From positions 78,285,104-78,349,103 of the forward strand of contig OV884014.1 of the NCBI GenBank assembly GCA_930367205.1: a DNA stretch of 64,000 nt, written 5' to 3'. Positions 1-13,200 of this stretch are shown here, in pieces (positions within the stretch are counted from its first letter, which is position 1; each line of letters begins with the position of its first letter). The translations under genes were made by a program, and so were the position numbers. The DNA is from Acanthosoma haemorrhoidale. Taxonomy: Eukaryota; Arthropoda; Insecta; Hemiptera; Acanthosomatidae. The notes beneath the pieces are model-generated. The model was not told the DNA's origin. It saw only the letters and a list, made by a program, of their open reading frames with translations, and ran no database searches.

Positions 1-440
1 CAGCGACGGCAGATCGGACTCGCCCAGGCTTGTACTTTCCTATCGTGCGGAGCAGCCGTGCTCTAGCCGGTTCCAGTGCATGACAAGAGAGCACGACGTG
101 CTCCGCAGTATCGCTCTCTCCGCAATGGGGGCAGGACCTGTTTTCTGCCCTCTTGTATTCGTACAGCCTGGCACGGAATCCGCCGTGTCCTTTGAGCACT
201 TGTGACACCCAATAATCCGGGGAGACCCAACTTGCTCTCAGCCTGTCCTGGACTTAGGGGAAGTACTTCCTCAGAGTGCTCCCCTTGGTCGTGCCAGTCC
301 ACCTGGCGCCCCAGGCCTCTATTGTCCATTCGCCTATGAGGGCCTTCCACCTCCCGGGCTCTTCTTGAACAGATTAACCGAGTAGGCTTGTGATATGAGA
401 TCATTATCTCTGTTGCCCATTGACTGAGCTGACCGTGAGA
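1..440 (-). mobile_element. LINE ORF2 C-terminus (R1/jockey-type), broken
   Basis: Read on the minus strand, one frame gives a stretch typical of the C-terminal tail of non-LTR retrotransposon ORF2: a Trp-rich segment (RWKALIGEWTIEAW), then YWVSQVLKGHGGFRARLYEY, then a zinc-binding CPHCGESDTAEHVVLSC motif. This C-terminal Cys/His motif follows the reverse transcriptase in R1, LOA and jockey-type elements. An in-frame TAA (254-256) lies between the Trp-rich segment and the rest, so the copy is dead. The frame is open at position 1, so the element continues off the left edge. The long 63-455 minus-strand frame is an out-of-frame shadow. Clade assignment is by resemblance only. Confidence 0.7.
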
Positions 441-2748
441 GGAATACAGCCACATGGTGGCTCCAAAATTTACAACTGGTCTTCCATGTAAACACTAGTG
501 ATGTTTACTTTGCAGCGAAAACAGATGCTGACCGACCTGTGGAAGGTTTGGCACCTGTTCAAGGCGAACTTTCTTCACTATATGGCTGTCTGCAGTTCTC
601 AAGGCTCAAGGGAGCAAACACAAACCCTCATAAACTACGTCTTTAGAGTAATAGTGTATCGTCGACCTTTTGTATAAATATAGTAAACCCTTTCTCAGCT
701 GACCAATACTGATATTTTTATAAAAAAAAAAGTATAGAATTTTTTTTCATAATCCTTCATTACATTTTTTTAGGGAAGTCTTTGGTTGACATAAGGGTAT
801 TAGTATTCATTATTTATTTTCCATACCTACCCGTGAGGATCATTAGTGGTCATTAAAGTTACAAAAACACCTTTTAGAATTTAAAAGCAGACTATGTTTA
901 GTGAGTTCGTTTTAAACATAAATGTATTTTGAATAGAGGGTTCATTGCTTTGCAATGCTTGTGCAATATGCTCGATATATAATGTTTTTACTGACGACAG
1001 ATCAGTAAGTGCATTGTTTCACGCATAAAACAAAGCGCCATTTCAAACTGCAGCACATTGGTGCTCCATGCTCATACAAAACTAAAAACCTTGCATTTTT
1101 TCGATATATTGCCTATTATTGTATTCTATATTTATTTATATAGATTTTGGTACTAATATGGTGCATAGGTTTAGCTATAAAGTAATCGATAGTTAAATAA
1201 TCTTTGTAGAGGAAAGCCTTTTAAAAGAAAAGAAACAAAGCCTTTATTATGAAGTACGAGCAAAACACTGGTATATACAAATATTAAGAGTTACGTTACT
1301 ATATACTGGGTGGAATGTATGGGAACAAGTGAGGTCTTGGGCTAAAGCTGAGACATACATGTATATGAAAAGGGTATTACTGAGAATTGGGTAGGGAGGT
1401 CTTGGAGGGATGCGTTCGCTTACTTAAAAAATAACAGGGACCATCAGTGACTTCCATGAAGTCACTAGACAGGTATACAGTAGAAGGGGCTTGCTTCTAC
1501 TTTTAGCATTATATGTAATATTAGCATTATAATATTCTTAGCATTGCATAACTGATGATAAAACGGAAAAAGTATTTTTATCACTAAAAATAACTGTAAA
1601 AAGAGTAAAAATTCAATACAATAAAATAAATAAAAGTGGTTAGGTCCTTCAATATGTTAGCCCACAGTTTTCCTTAGTACATAAATGTGCACCCCCCCCC
1701 CTCCACCACTAAAACGTTTAAATTAATATATAACTTCATATTGAAATAATTTTTGTGAATTTTTTTTGTATCTAGTGTGATTTTATGCTAATTATAATCC
1801 TTCCTTTTTTTTTTTTTAATCTGTCTACTTGGTGATGTATTGAAAAATATTATCAGTAATTTTTCCTCCGTCGGAAACCAATTGAAACACAATAAATTAG
1901 AGACAGCTTTACCCTAGAACAAGTTGCTCCAATAGCGTTCACTTTCCCCAGATTAGAACCCTTGATAATCCCGCCATAATAGAGAGCTTTAAATCCCATT
2001 CAAGTTAGTTCTGTTGCGCGATGGTAATGGGACTTGTCTTTAACTCTAATCCGACCAAGCTTCTATCCTACCTATATCTTGTCACCTTTATCTCTCCTTG
2101 TTTGTGACTCGGGAATCAATTTATTAGCACTAGACTCAACGTGCTCAGTTTAGAGTATATATTTTCTACTTACGGTTTGTTACTTATATAATAAATATTA
2201 TTTCACTTTTCAAATACTACTCATAATTGTATACTGAGCTCATAATTAGTCATGGAATGAGAATGGAGTGTTTGCTTAATTGGTAATCTGCTTAGGCTGT
2301 TGAAAAACCATGTTTGATTATCATTAGAGGTGTAGTACAATCATGAACTAACACTAGCCATAACATATATAGTAGCAACATGAGGATTTCTGCTAATATA
2401 TATTGTTCCAGAACCAAGTTTAAATGAAGATTATTCCTTCTGATATCATTTTACTGGTTATAATGGCGTACCTAAGCACACCCTGTTTGCGTTTTGGCAT
2501 AAGGGTTCTGATACAACCACCGACATTAGTTACTCGACTGCACTGGCAGTGCTCAACTCCTTCCCACGATTCCATTGGTGGCATATATCTGGCTTCATTA
2601 ATTAATTACTTTTCATGTGTTGGTTTAACGTCTAAGGCTCCGGGGGTTGGCACGGGATGTGCAGATGTGCCTTCGGGAAGGCTCGCTCATCCGCAGACTA
2701 CGATGTACCACCGGACGGAGACGAGGCACTGTATATATAGGTTAAGCT
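441..2748. other. AT-rich noncoding stretch
   Basis: I see no convincing exon, RNA gene or transposon boundary here. The stretch holds simple A/T runs and a run of ten C at 1692-1701. An open frame at 2424-2750 has no recognisable domain and its codons look random. The last part (about 2625-2745) is richer in G+C and may be an old repeat, but I cannot classify it. Confidence 0.6.
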
Positions 2749-2757
2749 AGGACTTAG

Positions 2758-3905
2758 TTTTTTTTTTGTTTCCCCCCCCCTTAGCCCTCTAATTATAAGA
2801 TTAGGGATGAGGGAAAAATAAAGGGATATTTAGGTTGAGCGGATCCTTGTACCAGGAGCACCTGCTTGAAGGTAGTGTGAGGGAAGGAGTGTGGGAAGCC
2901 TCGGTAGAGGTTGATTGTTGCGGTACAGTGGTGAGAGTCCACTGGTGGCTGGGCCTAGAGTCTCTCTAGGCATGTAGTGCAGTCTTATTTAGTTGGATAG
3001 CAGTGATGGGTGACCGTTAGAGGCTTGTTGTTGGTGGGCCAAGCGCCGTGATGTCCACCATTTGGTCTGCTTTACTAGATCTTGAGAGTTGCCATCTTGC
3101 CGGTAGCGGTGGGGGTGTCATGTCTCGGAATAGAGGGTTTTGGCTATGTTTCATCGAGTCAAAGAACTAGATGTGTATTCTTTGGATGGCTTCGGTGATG
3201 GTGGGGACCTCGAACTTTTCGTGGATGTCCGGAGCCTTCATATCACGAAAAGGGGTATGCCATAGTGCCGTGCGCAGGATGTTGTTCTGGAAGCTCTGGA
3301 GTCAAGTTATTGTGCTGGTGTGTAGGAATCGGAAGAGTGGTGACCGAAACAGTAGAGCTGGCCTCAGGACGCTCTTATATATTAACAGTTTCAGCCGAAG
3401 GTATATAGCGGGGCTTGTGATGAGATGCTGGAGAGAGTAGTAAGTCTTACGTAATCTTTTCAACTTCTTCTGCAGGTGTGTGCCGAACGTCATGTTTGCA
3501 TTCAGTCCCGTCTATGGTGATGCTGGGTGGACGCTTTCGTTTTCCACGCTGGAAGGAGAAGACGAGCCCTTGCGTATTGGCTGGGTTCACTTGAATGTGG
3601 ACAGCTCGTAGCCTGTCGGTGATTAACTGACTGGCGCCCTCTGCAGCCTTTAGAGCTTTCGCTGGGTTGAGGGTGGTGCTGTAGACCCCTATATCGTCCG
3701 CATATGCCGCTACCTCAAAATTGGAGTATGATGCTCCTACTATGTGTGCGGTGTAGATGTTGAAGAGTAGGGGTCCCAGCACCGACCCTTGGGGAACTCC
3801 GACGACGAAATCTCTTCTGGTGGTTGATTTGGCTCCTATTCGCACAGGAAAGGTTCTGCCTGCTAGATAGGAAGTCATGATGTTCTAGAGTTGCGCAGGA
3901 AAGGC
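2758..3905 (-). mobile_element. 5'-truncated jockey-like LINE with TSD
   Basis: Minus-strand reading gives reverse transcriptase sequence: VGVPQGSVLGPLLFNIY, then the catalytic box AAYADDIGVYS (about 3690-3720), then the thumb and C-terminal segment LRLKLLIYKSVLRPALLF and a FQNNILRTALWHTPF segment, ending near 3170. One frame change near 3450-3490 and others downstream show that it is decayed. The 3' end is a poly(A) tail, seen on the plus strand as a T run beginning at 2758, next to a run of nine C. The nine-base direct repeat AGGACTTAG at 2749-2757 and 3906-3914 flanks the copy and is read as its target-site duplication. The 5' part (ORF1, endonuclease, early RT) is missing, as in typical 5'-truncated insertions. 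Confidence 0.8.
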
Positions 3906-3914
3906 AGGACTTAG

Positions 3915-5456
3915 AAGAATATAGTTAGTTTATATGAGTAGTTATATGTTTTAAGGGGAAGAGGATACACACCCTCTTGTAAATATAGATTAATTAGCTC
4001 CTAGGAAATTGTAAATATATATAGCATGGTGATAAGTTTGTAAATATATTTTAAGGTAGCTTATAAGGTTATTATATATATTCAGAAGAAATTATTTAGT
4101 TCCTTATCTTGTTATATAAATATATAATAAAAAAAACTAGCAATTAAGGAAAAATTGTATATAGTAGGTTATGAAATTTTTTTATTTTCCGTGAACCACA
4201 GGCCTTTGACAATAAAATTGTAGTAGTTCAACTTGAATTAATTATTAGTTTGTTAAAAAAGCTCTGGTACATGAAAACATGGATGAGGTAAGAATAATAT
4301 ATAAAACCCTTATGTGATATTAAGTTTTGAAATAAACTAGTTTTAAGCCTTAGTAACAAACTAGTATTGTAATCATAAACTGGCAAACGAACAATATGAA
4401 CTTCTTCAACAAATATAGAGCTGATTTTGACAAATTTACTGCAACATTTGACTATTCAAAACAAAATTAACATAGTCGGACGTAAACGTTACTCATCACA
4501 AAAGAGAGACTTTCCATTTGTTATGTTTAGCTGATCTTTTGGTGTATATGTACACTGATGCATACAGTAACCATCTTGATATGAATACTGAGTGATAAAG
4601 TTCTACTTTCACACTACCGTAGAACCAACAAACAAAACATACTCACCTACCCTAATTCCTAGAAAGGTGATTAAGAGCTATTAGTGCCCGGAGTCAATGC
4701 TCGGTATTGACTGTAAATTTGATTTGAATCGTTGGCCAGTAAATCAGTAGTAGCTTCCTCAATAAACATCCCACCTATCCCCAACCCCTAACGGAAGTGC
4801 ATGAAAGGTCGTTGTACCCTAATACTGGGTAGTTAATGGTAGGGATAAGTGTGAAATTACACACCCCGACCCTTCCTTCGGAAACCATTCTATGGGCTGA
4901 AAGGTTGTTATTTTCTCAAATGTTCTTTTAACTCTTAGAGAAACAACCCGCGACCAACATCGCATCCTAAAATGTCTGCTCTTTTTGAGATCCTTAATCA
5001 ACGTCATTCTCCACAAGGCTTCACTGAACTTTTGAATTTGAATAGCTGAGTTCAAATGGCAATGAAACTACGTGCTTCCTTCCAACCAGTTGTTTTCGTC
5101 TTTCATATTTATTTATCTACTCTTCCCCTGACTATTGACTGCTTCGAATTGGCCGCATTCTTACAGCTTAACCGCTTATTTTAAGATTGCGTTGTATTTT
5201 TTTTCTCTCGTACTTACTGGATATTTCTTTTGTTAAAATTCCATCAGTTAGTTTTTGTTTTTTAAAAGGCAATTTTCATTAACATTGATTGTTCAGAAAG
5301 CAAAATGAATTATGCTCGGTCAAAAACGCCAAGTAGTTTTCTTTTTTGCAAGTTCTTTCAATATTTCCCATTCATTTATTCTGTTCCCTGTTGCTCCCCC
5401 TATCCCCGTAAACTAATAGTAAACAAAATAATCGCTGTACCACTGATCGTCGGTTG
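3915..5456. other. AT-rich noncoding stretch
   Basis: No gene is supported. About 3930-4140 contains repeated TGTAAATATA-like words and ends in an A run after AATAAA-like sequence, which resembles a LINE 3' UTR on the plus strand, but no coding part is attached. The small open frames at 4819-5055 and 5305-5499 have no recognisable features. Confidence 0.5.
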
Positions 5457-5468
5457 CACTACCATTAG
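5457..5468 (+). repeat. Left target-site duplication of LINE 5469-6191
   Basis: CACTACCATTAG occurs here and again at 6192-6203, immediately after the A tail of the intervening LINE. A perfect 12-base match at both borders supports target-primed insertion. Confidence 0.85.
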
Positions 5469-6191
5469 CAATGCACTATTTGGGTATAAAAATGGATAGG
5501 CATCTCCATTTCTCTACTCATTTTAGTAATAAAATAGAAAAAGTACGACAAAGGTCTTACCGGCTATCGCACTTGCTAACTTCACCTAACCTGTCGCTTC
5601 GTCTTAAATTTATGATATATAAATGTGTCCTCCGGCCTGCTCTGCTGTACGGTGCCCCGCTATTTACCCACTTGATTGACAATACAGCCAAATGTCTCCA
5701 ATACTTCCAGAATGGAATCATGCGAAAAGTGGTCCGACATACCTCTTTCGGGAGGTTGAAGAACGCTGACCTGCGCCCGTTGCTTGGTGTGCCGTCGGTG
5801 GGTGATTTCATCCGCCGGAGACACATTAAGTTTTTTGACTCGTTGCAGCACCTGAAAAATCCAGTGCTTAACACTATGACCCCACCACCCCTTCCGCGTC
5901 GATGGCAACAGACTGTCGGGGAAAAATTAGGATAAGAATTAGTATGTAAGTTAGTTTTAAGGTTGATCAAAAAGGCGAGCCACATCACCTTATTAGTCAG
6001 TTTAGTCTAGTCACGTATAATGTATATCATTATGCTTGTTTATTCGATTATATAATCGATAAAATAACAAAACCTGTATATAATGTAGTGATGCTACAGG
6101 AAATACAAAATAATTTGTAAATAGATTCGCCTGAGGATCTATAATTATCTGTAAATTTAAAGGGGCTATTAAGAAAAAAAAAAAAAAAAAA
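5469..6191 (+). mobile_element. 5'-truncated jockey-like LINE, perfect TSD
   Basis: The copy starts inside the reverse transcriptase thumb region. The frame 5471-5935 begins with HYLGIKMDRHLHFSTHF, followed by LRLKFMIYKCVLRPALLYGAPLF and a C-terminal RRHIKFFDSLQHLKNPVLNT segment, and ends in a stop before a roughly 240-base 3' UTR. It finishes in an A run of about 20 (to 6191). The flanking 12-base duplication (5457-5468 and 6192-6203) is perfect and the remaining 154 codons are uninterrupted, so this is one of the youngest LINE insertions in the window. It lacks ORF1, endonuclease and the RT catalytic box, so it cannot move by itself. It is related to the fragments at 18240-18340 and 22540-22760. 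Confidence 0.9.
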
Positions 6192-6203
6192 CACTACCAT
6201 TAG
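6192..6203 (+). repeat. Right target-site duplication of LINE 5469-6191
   Basis: Perfect second copy of the 12-base sequence at 5457-5468, directly after the poly(A) tail. Confidence 0.85.
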
Positions 6204-7656
6204 TATTAAACAGTCAGTTAAACCACTTACAGATATAAAGGCTCAAAAATATAATTTTTTTTGTGTGGGGATCCTGATTACCAGAAACAATTTCAGGAAA
6301 GAAACATTCGTCCAGGTATTATTGAACTTTGTTAAAACAGAACCGTACCAATAGAATCATCGAACACAAATTAGTACCCTTCTTAATCCATTCATGATTG
6401 AAATCCGTATCTCTCTCAATTGAATTATTTTCCCCAATGGACGTGCGTCAGATGGTGCCCCGCAAAATGAAATATAATTCAATTACATATATATATGTAT
6501 AAATATTTTTTTCAATTTATTCGAACCAAAACACAGTATTACAGATGAAACTTTGTTGGTGCTGCTTGGAGCGGGGAGTCCCAGAAATGCTCTCTAGAGG
6601 GTGAAGGCTTAATTCGGCCATTAAATCCGCTCTACGAGAAGATTACAGCAGATAATTTCGTACCCATGCCACGTTCTTGCAGGAGCATATAAGACCCTTT
6701 ACAGGATAACGCATAAGAGTTCTTGCCAATAACGATGCCTTGTAAAACCTCAGAATAAGTCAATGTACTGTAAGTCAATGATTTATATTGTGCAATAATT
6801 TTATTAAAAACTTGATTATTGATGATAAAACCACAATAAAGGTACCCTTTATGTGACGTATTATGACTATGTGTGAAAAAATCATATTTCAATACAGCGG
6901 CCGGCCATTGCTCTCGATTCAATAATGTAGTTGGACTGCCGCAGAAAATACCAGGTTCAAGCTACCGCTGAACAGAAAATTGTATATACAACGTAAAACT
7001 GACCAGATTAATAAATAAAACTGTCCGGTCTTCTCGCTTGGTCTCAGACACATGGTCTGGAACTTAATCATGGTCACAGAATCAAAAAACTGTAAAAATA
7101 AATAGCCAATTTCGTTGTTGTATGGATCCCATTCTCTTTGCTGTTAGAGTTTCGACGAAGAGAATCCATATGAGAAAGGTCCTCCACTCTTGCAAGGCTG
7201 CTCAGCTGATACAGCCCCCCCCCCCGGTAGATATTGTCTTGAGTTTCAAGCCCCAACCCTGCCAATTTATTATTCATTGTCTTATAATTATACAGCAACT
7301 ATGCAAATTTTGCACATTGTTAGCCACACTTATTGACTCTGATCCCATTAAACTAAACAGTATCAAAAAAAAAAATTAAAACTTTGGAGCGACACCTACT
7401 TTGTAAGAAAAATCTACATAATAAAAAAAAAAACTAACAGAGTAGATACACAATTTTAAAAAAGTGGTTGTCATTCTATAATGTGTGTGTGTGTGCGCGC
7501 TTATTGTATTTGACGTTTTGCCTCTTGGATGGGTTTTTTAATGTGGTTGTTAAAGAAACAAGAAATTCTCCGTCTTTTTTACGGTTTTCAATAAGCAATA
7601 ATTGCACCTCAGTAGAACCTCATTGGTTACAATCATGCCACTGCGCAAGAACCAGA
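6204..7656. other. Noncoding stretch
   Basis: No gene or element is supported. It contains a run of eleven C at 7215-7225 and a short (TG)n/(CG)n tract around 7482-7499. The open frames at 6632-6922, 7074-7298 and 7122-7379 lack any domain or splice context and are treated as chance. Confidence 0.55.
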
Positions 7657-7851
7657 AACCGAAAGGGGAGCACCATCACCAAGTCCTGTCTATTTGTATT
7701 TTGATATTTTCACTGTTAAAAGACAATTGTATTTGTAAATATACCCTCCTTCAAATGCATCTAAGTATGCAGCACGAGGAGAAATTGTAAATTGTACATC
7801 TTTGTATCATATGTTTGTAAAAAATGATAGTAAAAGGGTTTAGAAAGAAAA
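7657..7851 (+). repeat. Solo LINE 3' tail, copy 1
   Basis: About 195 bases match the 3' end of the LINE family whose RT-linked copy lies at 17956-18557. Shared landmarks in order are CACCATCACCAAGTCCTGT, TATTTGTATTTTGA, CCTCCTTCAAATGCATCTA, GCAGCACGAGGAGAAAT, TAAAAGGGTTTAGAAA, and a final A run. No coding sequence is attached. The left border is approximate, and I could not find a target-site duplication for this copy. Sister copies are at 32666-32893 and 62555-62738. Confidence 0.7.
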
Positions 7852-9410
7852 AAAAAATCTACCTTACGTATATGTGTACATACTGCTCGATTGTGGGTAG
7901 TTGTAGGTCTGCAAACATTGTGGTGATCGTGATGTATCGGACATAGTTGTTAGTTATCATCGTAGTTATGTTTTCTACAAGTTCTAATCACACTGTAATA
8001 TACTCGGAGTCACCCGTGTCACATTTAATTCGTTAACTTCTTTTATGAAGTAGCTATTCATTTTACTAGTCGATCCTGTGTCTATTCTTTCCACGCCCCC
8101 ATCTCTCACCAAAACCATTACCAACGTGCTATAGTCTAGTAGGTTCCGAAATGTACTTATATTACATCGATAGTAGTTTGTTTGGAAACTGAACTTTTTA
8201 AGGCCTAACTTAGCTTCCTCAGCAGGCTTAGCCAGGAGACATTGCAATGTGAGAACTTGAAGCATGTTCTGACAGGCGAGCTCTTGGCTCGTTCCTTGTC
8301 AGCTCTAATTAACAGCACTTGGACTTGACTAAGCCAAGCAGTCAGCTATATTTATGGGGAGGGGTTCAATTCCCTCATGAGAGAGCGGGTATTATAATCC
8401 TCCGATGAACTCCAGAACCAAAGCTGGGTCAAAGGTCATTACACCCCAAGTTTCATCAGCCTCACAGTGCATATCCATATTGTAAATTATTACTATTTTT
8501 ATCTGATTAACTAAAGAAAATTAATCACAAGAAATAATTTATAGTAGCATTAAGTCGGTTAGTTTCAATACTTATTAAGAAATATATGTAGTTCTGTAAA
8601 TAGGCAAGCCAATTCTCGGAAAATCCAATCGATCAAATGACAGTACTTTCTGCAAGGATGGTAGAGTAAAGCTAAAGAGATTTTATTTTAACTAGTACAT
8701 ATAGCTCAGTTACATCATCCGATCGTTGATTTGGAAGGCCTAGGTTTGAACACCATCCCTTTTGATTTTTCTGATACTTAATTATAAAGTTATTAACATA
8801 TTACTACTCGAACTGAATAGATATTTATAGAAAAATTTATATGAGTATTGCATAAATAGTTCTTAGTATTCAGCTGTAAAAAAGGTTTAGTACTATCCAT
8901 TTTTCATTCCAGCAGGATATTCGTAAAAATATGAAATTTCAATAGAAAAAGTAATTAAACTAATGGTTTTCTCCGCTCTTCTAAATGAAAAAAAAAATGA
9001 ATATGGTGTCGATAAAAGGATTCGAAAGAAGACGAGAAAAAAATACTGACTGAAAGCCATTCCAAAAACATAGTTTGATACATTTGTGTAATCGGAAGTT
9101 ATGTAAGCTACCTTCCGGTTTACTGGTATTCATTTTTATTTTATCACTATCTAGGAAAAATAAGTTATGGGCCCAATACTTTAAAGTGAAATTTACATTA
9201 AAATATGAGTTCAGCTTTTCAAAGTTTCTCGAAGTTTTGGAATAATGCAATAACAAAGATATATTTGCCTACTTAGTTTCCTGTGAATTCTTGACGTTAG
9301 CACTTTAATTCATTATTGCAATCTTAGGATAAGGACTCTCGTGGTATTTTCGTAAGACTCTAAAAGGTGTACCAATTAGAAATTTAAGGCAGCAATATAA
9401 TAGACACATT
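7852..9410. other. Noncoding stretch with possible repeat debris
   Basis: No gene is supported. The minus-strand frame at 7984-8265 contains GLKKFSFQTNYYRCN, which reads like a decayed repeat, but I cannot assign it. Around 8702-8757 there are words resembling tRNA A and B boxes (TAGCTCAGT and GGTTTGAACACC), too far decayed to call. The rest is AT-rich. Confidence 0.45.
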
Positions 9411-10215
9411 TTGCAAATGACTGATTTCTCCTCAATCGTTATTATTTTCATGAGTTTTTGGAACCCACACACGAGACTAAAAAGACAAGAACTAAACAGA
9501 CGCTTTGGACAACTGTACAGACTACTTCGAAGGACATCCCAACTCTCAATAGAAAACAAACTACTTATTTACAAGGTTATACGTAAGCCAATCTGGACAT
9601 ACGGAATAGAGCTATGGGGGACGGCAAAAAAAGTTGAACATCAAGCGCATCCAATCCTTTCAATCAAAAGTCCTAAGAACAATAGTTAATGCCCCTTATT
9701 ACGTCAGCAACAAAACCCTTCACAATGATCTGAATATACCCTATATTCTTGAACTCATCCCTTCCAAGTTCATAAAATTCCATGGTAACCTATCCAACCA
9801 CCCTAATTCCCTAGCACAGTCATTGCACTGCACCACTCATCCCTATAATCCTCCTCGGAGACTTAAACAGCAGTGGCCTCGTGACCTGCTATAAATAAGT
9901 GACAGTGGGAGTCCTGGCAATGGCCAGTTTCTCTAATCATGTCCTGAGCGACTGTGGCTCTCGCGCTCTTGGTCAGCCTCCGCTGGCTCTTATCCAGTGA
10001 CGCGGCAGACGTAGGGGCGTGGGGGACTCCCCAGGACTCCGCTTCCTCCTTCACATGTGAGGGAGGTGCCAACCATGTGGACTTGGGGGGCCTCTAGGCT
10101 GTTTGTAAATATTGTATGAATGAGCGAGTGAATGATGAATTGTAAATATGGTATGAATGATGACACTTATCTCAATTACTCATTGCCTAATAAAAGGCAG
10201 ATTGTAATTTTATCT
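9411..10215 (+). mobile_element. Jockey-like LINE family B, 3' part, frameshifted
   Basis: Two overlapping plus-strand frames form one ORF2 C-terminus. The first (to about 9630) reads LKRQELNRRFGQLYRLL then IYKVIRKPIWTYGIELWG. The second (from about 9634) reads NIKRIQSFQSKVLRTIV then NAPYYVSNKTLHNDLNIPYI, and ends with a stop near 9894. This is the RT thumb and C-terminal region typical of the jockey clade. The frames are separated by a shift at the A7 run 9626-9632. The roughly 320-base 3' UTR ends in AGATTGTAATTTTATC without a long A tail, the same terminus as the copies at 14120, 20130, 24612 and 25923. The 5' border (about 9411-9455) is approximate. Confidence 0.8.
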
Positions 10216-13200
10216 TAATAAATTGTTGTTGACTAGTGAGTTTTATAAGTTTTTTTTTTTTTGTTACAAGCTCTAAAACCGTAGATAATAAGCAGGATAT
10301 AAAAATCACATCCCTGATGTCAACACCGTGCACAGAGAGCAGGGACTAACTAAGGTAAAAATAAAACCTCCATGTTTCATTCCAGAGGTTAATATATTTG
10401 CGCTGACTCAGTAATCCTATATGTTACCTGATAAAAAAAAACAGATAAGGGGGTGTGCTTTTATCAGAGAGTAATCGATATTCGCACATATCGATACCAG
10501 ACTCTAAATCTGACTACCTGCTTATCCCCTGGTCTCACTTGCCATGAGTTTATTTACAACTTAACGCCTTATTCTTAATATCAGTTATACAATGATGAGA
10601 CAAAATCATGTCAGTTATTACTAGAAAATTTAAACAAAAGTTTGACTAATAAGTTATCACTCAAGCCTGTGACTGTTCACGCTTCAAATAAATTTTCAAA
10701 ATGAAAGACGTTATTGTCAAATAAAGATATAAAAAGTAATTAGTAACAAATAAGTGAACCACGTTCTGGGTGGCCTAAATCTCTTGATCGCCATGTTTTG
10801 AAAAAAGCTATGAATGATGAGGTGAAAAGACTCGAAAAATTTCATTCACGTTTGAGATATATATCATTCTCAGAGAGTCATAAACCTGAATAACAATAAA
10901 CCAAATAACAAAATTTGGAATATGGCTCACCCTAGCTCAGTGATATATAACTATGACTGCCGCAAATCCCAGCAAGGACCTGAACCTATCTTCAATTTTA
11001 AATACTAATCATATTCAACATCTCTGAGGTGACATGTGACATCGGACCATGCCACAAACCATTGTATGCTTTCTAGAGTAAAGTGCAAGCTAAAAAATTT
11101 CTGAATTACATTACCCAAGTCCCAGAATAGATTGACTATCGGTAGAAACTTCAAGTAATGAATCCTCGTTTGATAGTATAATAAATATCAATAAATATGT
11201 TTAACTGTTAATCGTGTAAGAAAACACTCAAAACAAAGGTTATACTATTTTTAGGATCCTCATTTTGTTAAATGCCTATTTTCATATTTGCATTCTTTTG
11301 AAATTTATAATCTACTATATTATTCTAAGAAGTTCTTATATTAATTTTCATGTTATTAAGAATGATTCTGAATTGAAAACATTTAAAATTTTCTTCACTC
11401 TCATTTTTGAACATAAATTCAACTATTGATTTACGAAATTGCCTTAGGTGTTTTCTCACCAAAATAATACTCTAATAATGATAAGCTTTGTAAAAATTCA
11501 AATACTAGCTGTCACTGACTACTTGTAATCTTTGTAAATAACCCAAGTAGATCAACGGGGCTCAGTAAATATATATCTCTTGATTTTTATAAATTTTTAC
11601 TTAAAAAATTTCTCCAAAAATTTAGCATTTTATTGATAGATTCCAATTCAATAAAAACAAATACTAGAGTTATTCAATTAAAGTTTATTCAAAAATGCAG
11701 GATATCTGCTCCTGAAAAAAATAGATGCCGATCGTATTAATCGGAGACATATCCATATTTGATCTCACTTTAAACAATTGTTCACATAATTCTGATAGTT
11801 TAAAATGTAAATATTATTCTCAGACCGAATAGTTAACCAATGTTCTATTAGACTTGAATATCCAATAGTGACATAATCACCCAGAATAAACGGAGTCGTG
11901 AGAATCACCATGATAGTAGTAAATATTTACATATTCCACTTCATTACCCCCTGTGAAAGAATAAATTGCTAAAAGGTATCTTATTAGAAGGAGCAGCCCT
12001 GAATGAGAGAGGCGGCGTGGGTTGAATACAAAGAGGTAGGAGCCCTCTTATTAAATTAAACAGAATGATTTCAATAAAGAATGCCAAGAACTCTTCGCTC
12101 GATGAAGATATTTGACCCGAAGAAAATACTTTTTTTTTACTCTTTATCCGCTTTAATGGTTTCTTTTATGGAAGAAAAATTTTCAAAATGGTTCGTTGTA
12201 CGATTACTACGCCGGATAATACCCTTTATAAAAATCGCTCTTAATGAGTATAACACTTCTTTGTTGTTATTTTATTTTTTAATCTTATCAAAATAAGTTT
12301 ATGTTAAATCATTATACTGTATCAGTCAAATATAATTCAAGTTGAGAGTAATGCAATAGACGATGAATCCGAAACCGACTTTAATGAAAAAATTACAATC
12401 CATAAATATATGATATTTTGAAACGTAGAAACAAACTATTGATCCTTAAAAAAAAATGCACATCTTTTCACCATAATCAAATTTAAATCCAAATTTTTTA
12501 GCTGTTTTTTTTTTTACACAGAGGAAAAACTCAACAGGTGGACTCAACTCACATAATAGAGCGTGTATAGATTTGATATTCAAATAATCTAGAGATTTCC
12601 ATGTTATGGAAAACCATTTGGGGGGGGGGGAGCATTTAAGTACTCTACATCATCCAACCATCCAAGTAAGACCATCGTAGGTACTGTACAATACAAATAG
12701 AAACCCAGACAAACAACCCCTGCAAACAATTAAACGAAAGTGCTGTCCAATAGATCAAGCTGAACTAGACTTTAACCCTCCCTGCCAGGCAGTTCAGAGT
12801 CACACTACCTCAGGGACCGACAGCTCTTGATCTCCCATGGGCCTGGTAGCTGGAGCAGGAGTTCTGCTATGCAGTAAGAGTAACAAAGTTTGATTAATCA
12901 TTCGATGTACCCTGTTACTTTCGATCTGTTTTGCTAATTATTGTTTATGATTTATTTGTTTTGTTTCCTATTATAAATAGCTCAACATCTAATATTCTGT
13001 GAACATTGAATATATAACATAGAGCTTCCACAGTTCTAAAGATTAAATTGGCTATCACACAATGGTGACGTTTTCCGATGATAAGGTTTTTTGACTTTTC
13101 ACCAATTTTGTTCCATAATCACTTAAGTTACACCTATTCGGACTAAAATTAATCTTAGTCCTACCTGATCTCTACTAGATGAAATCGTATTCATTTAAAC

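Noticed and set aside
63..455. 130-codon minus-strand open frame
   Set aside because: It is out of frame with the readable LINE C-terminus on the same strand; its own translation has no domain.
8702..8757. A-box and B-box-like words suggesting a tRNA or SINE
   Set aside because: No pairing acceptor or anticodon stem could be drawn; similar isolated B-box words near 41275, 44255, 48770 and 54230 were rejected for the same reason.
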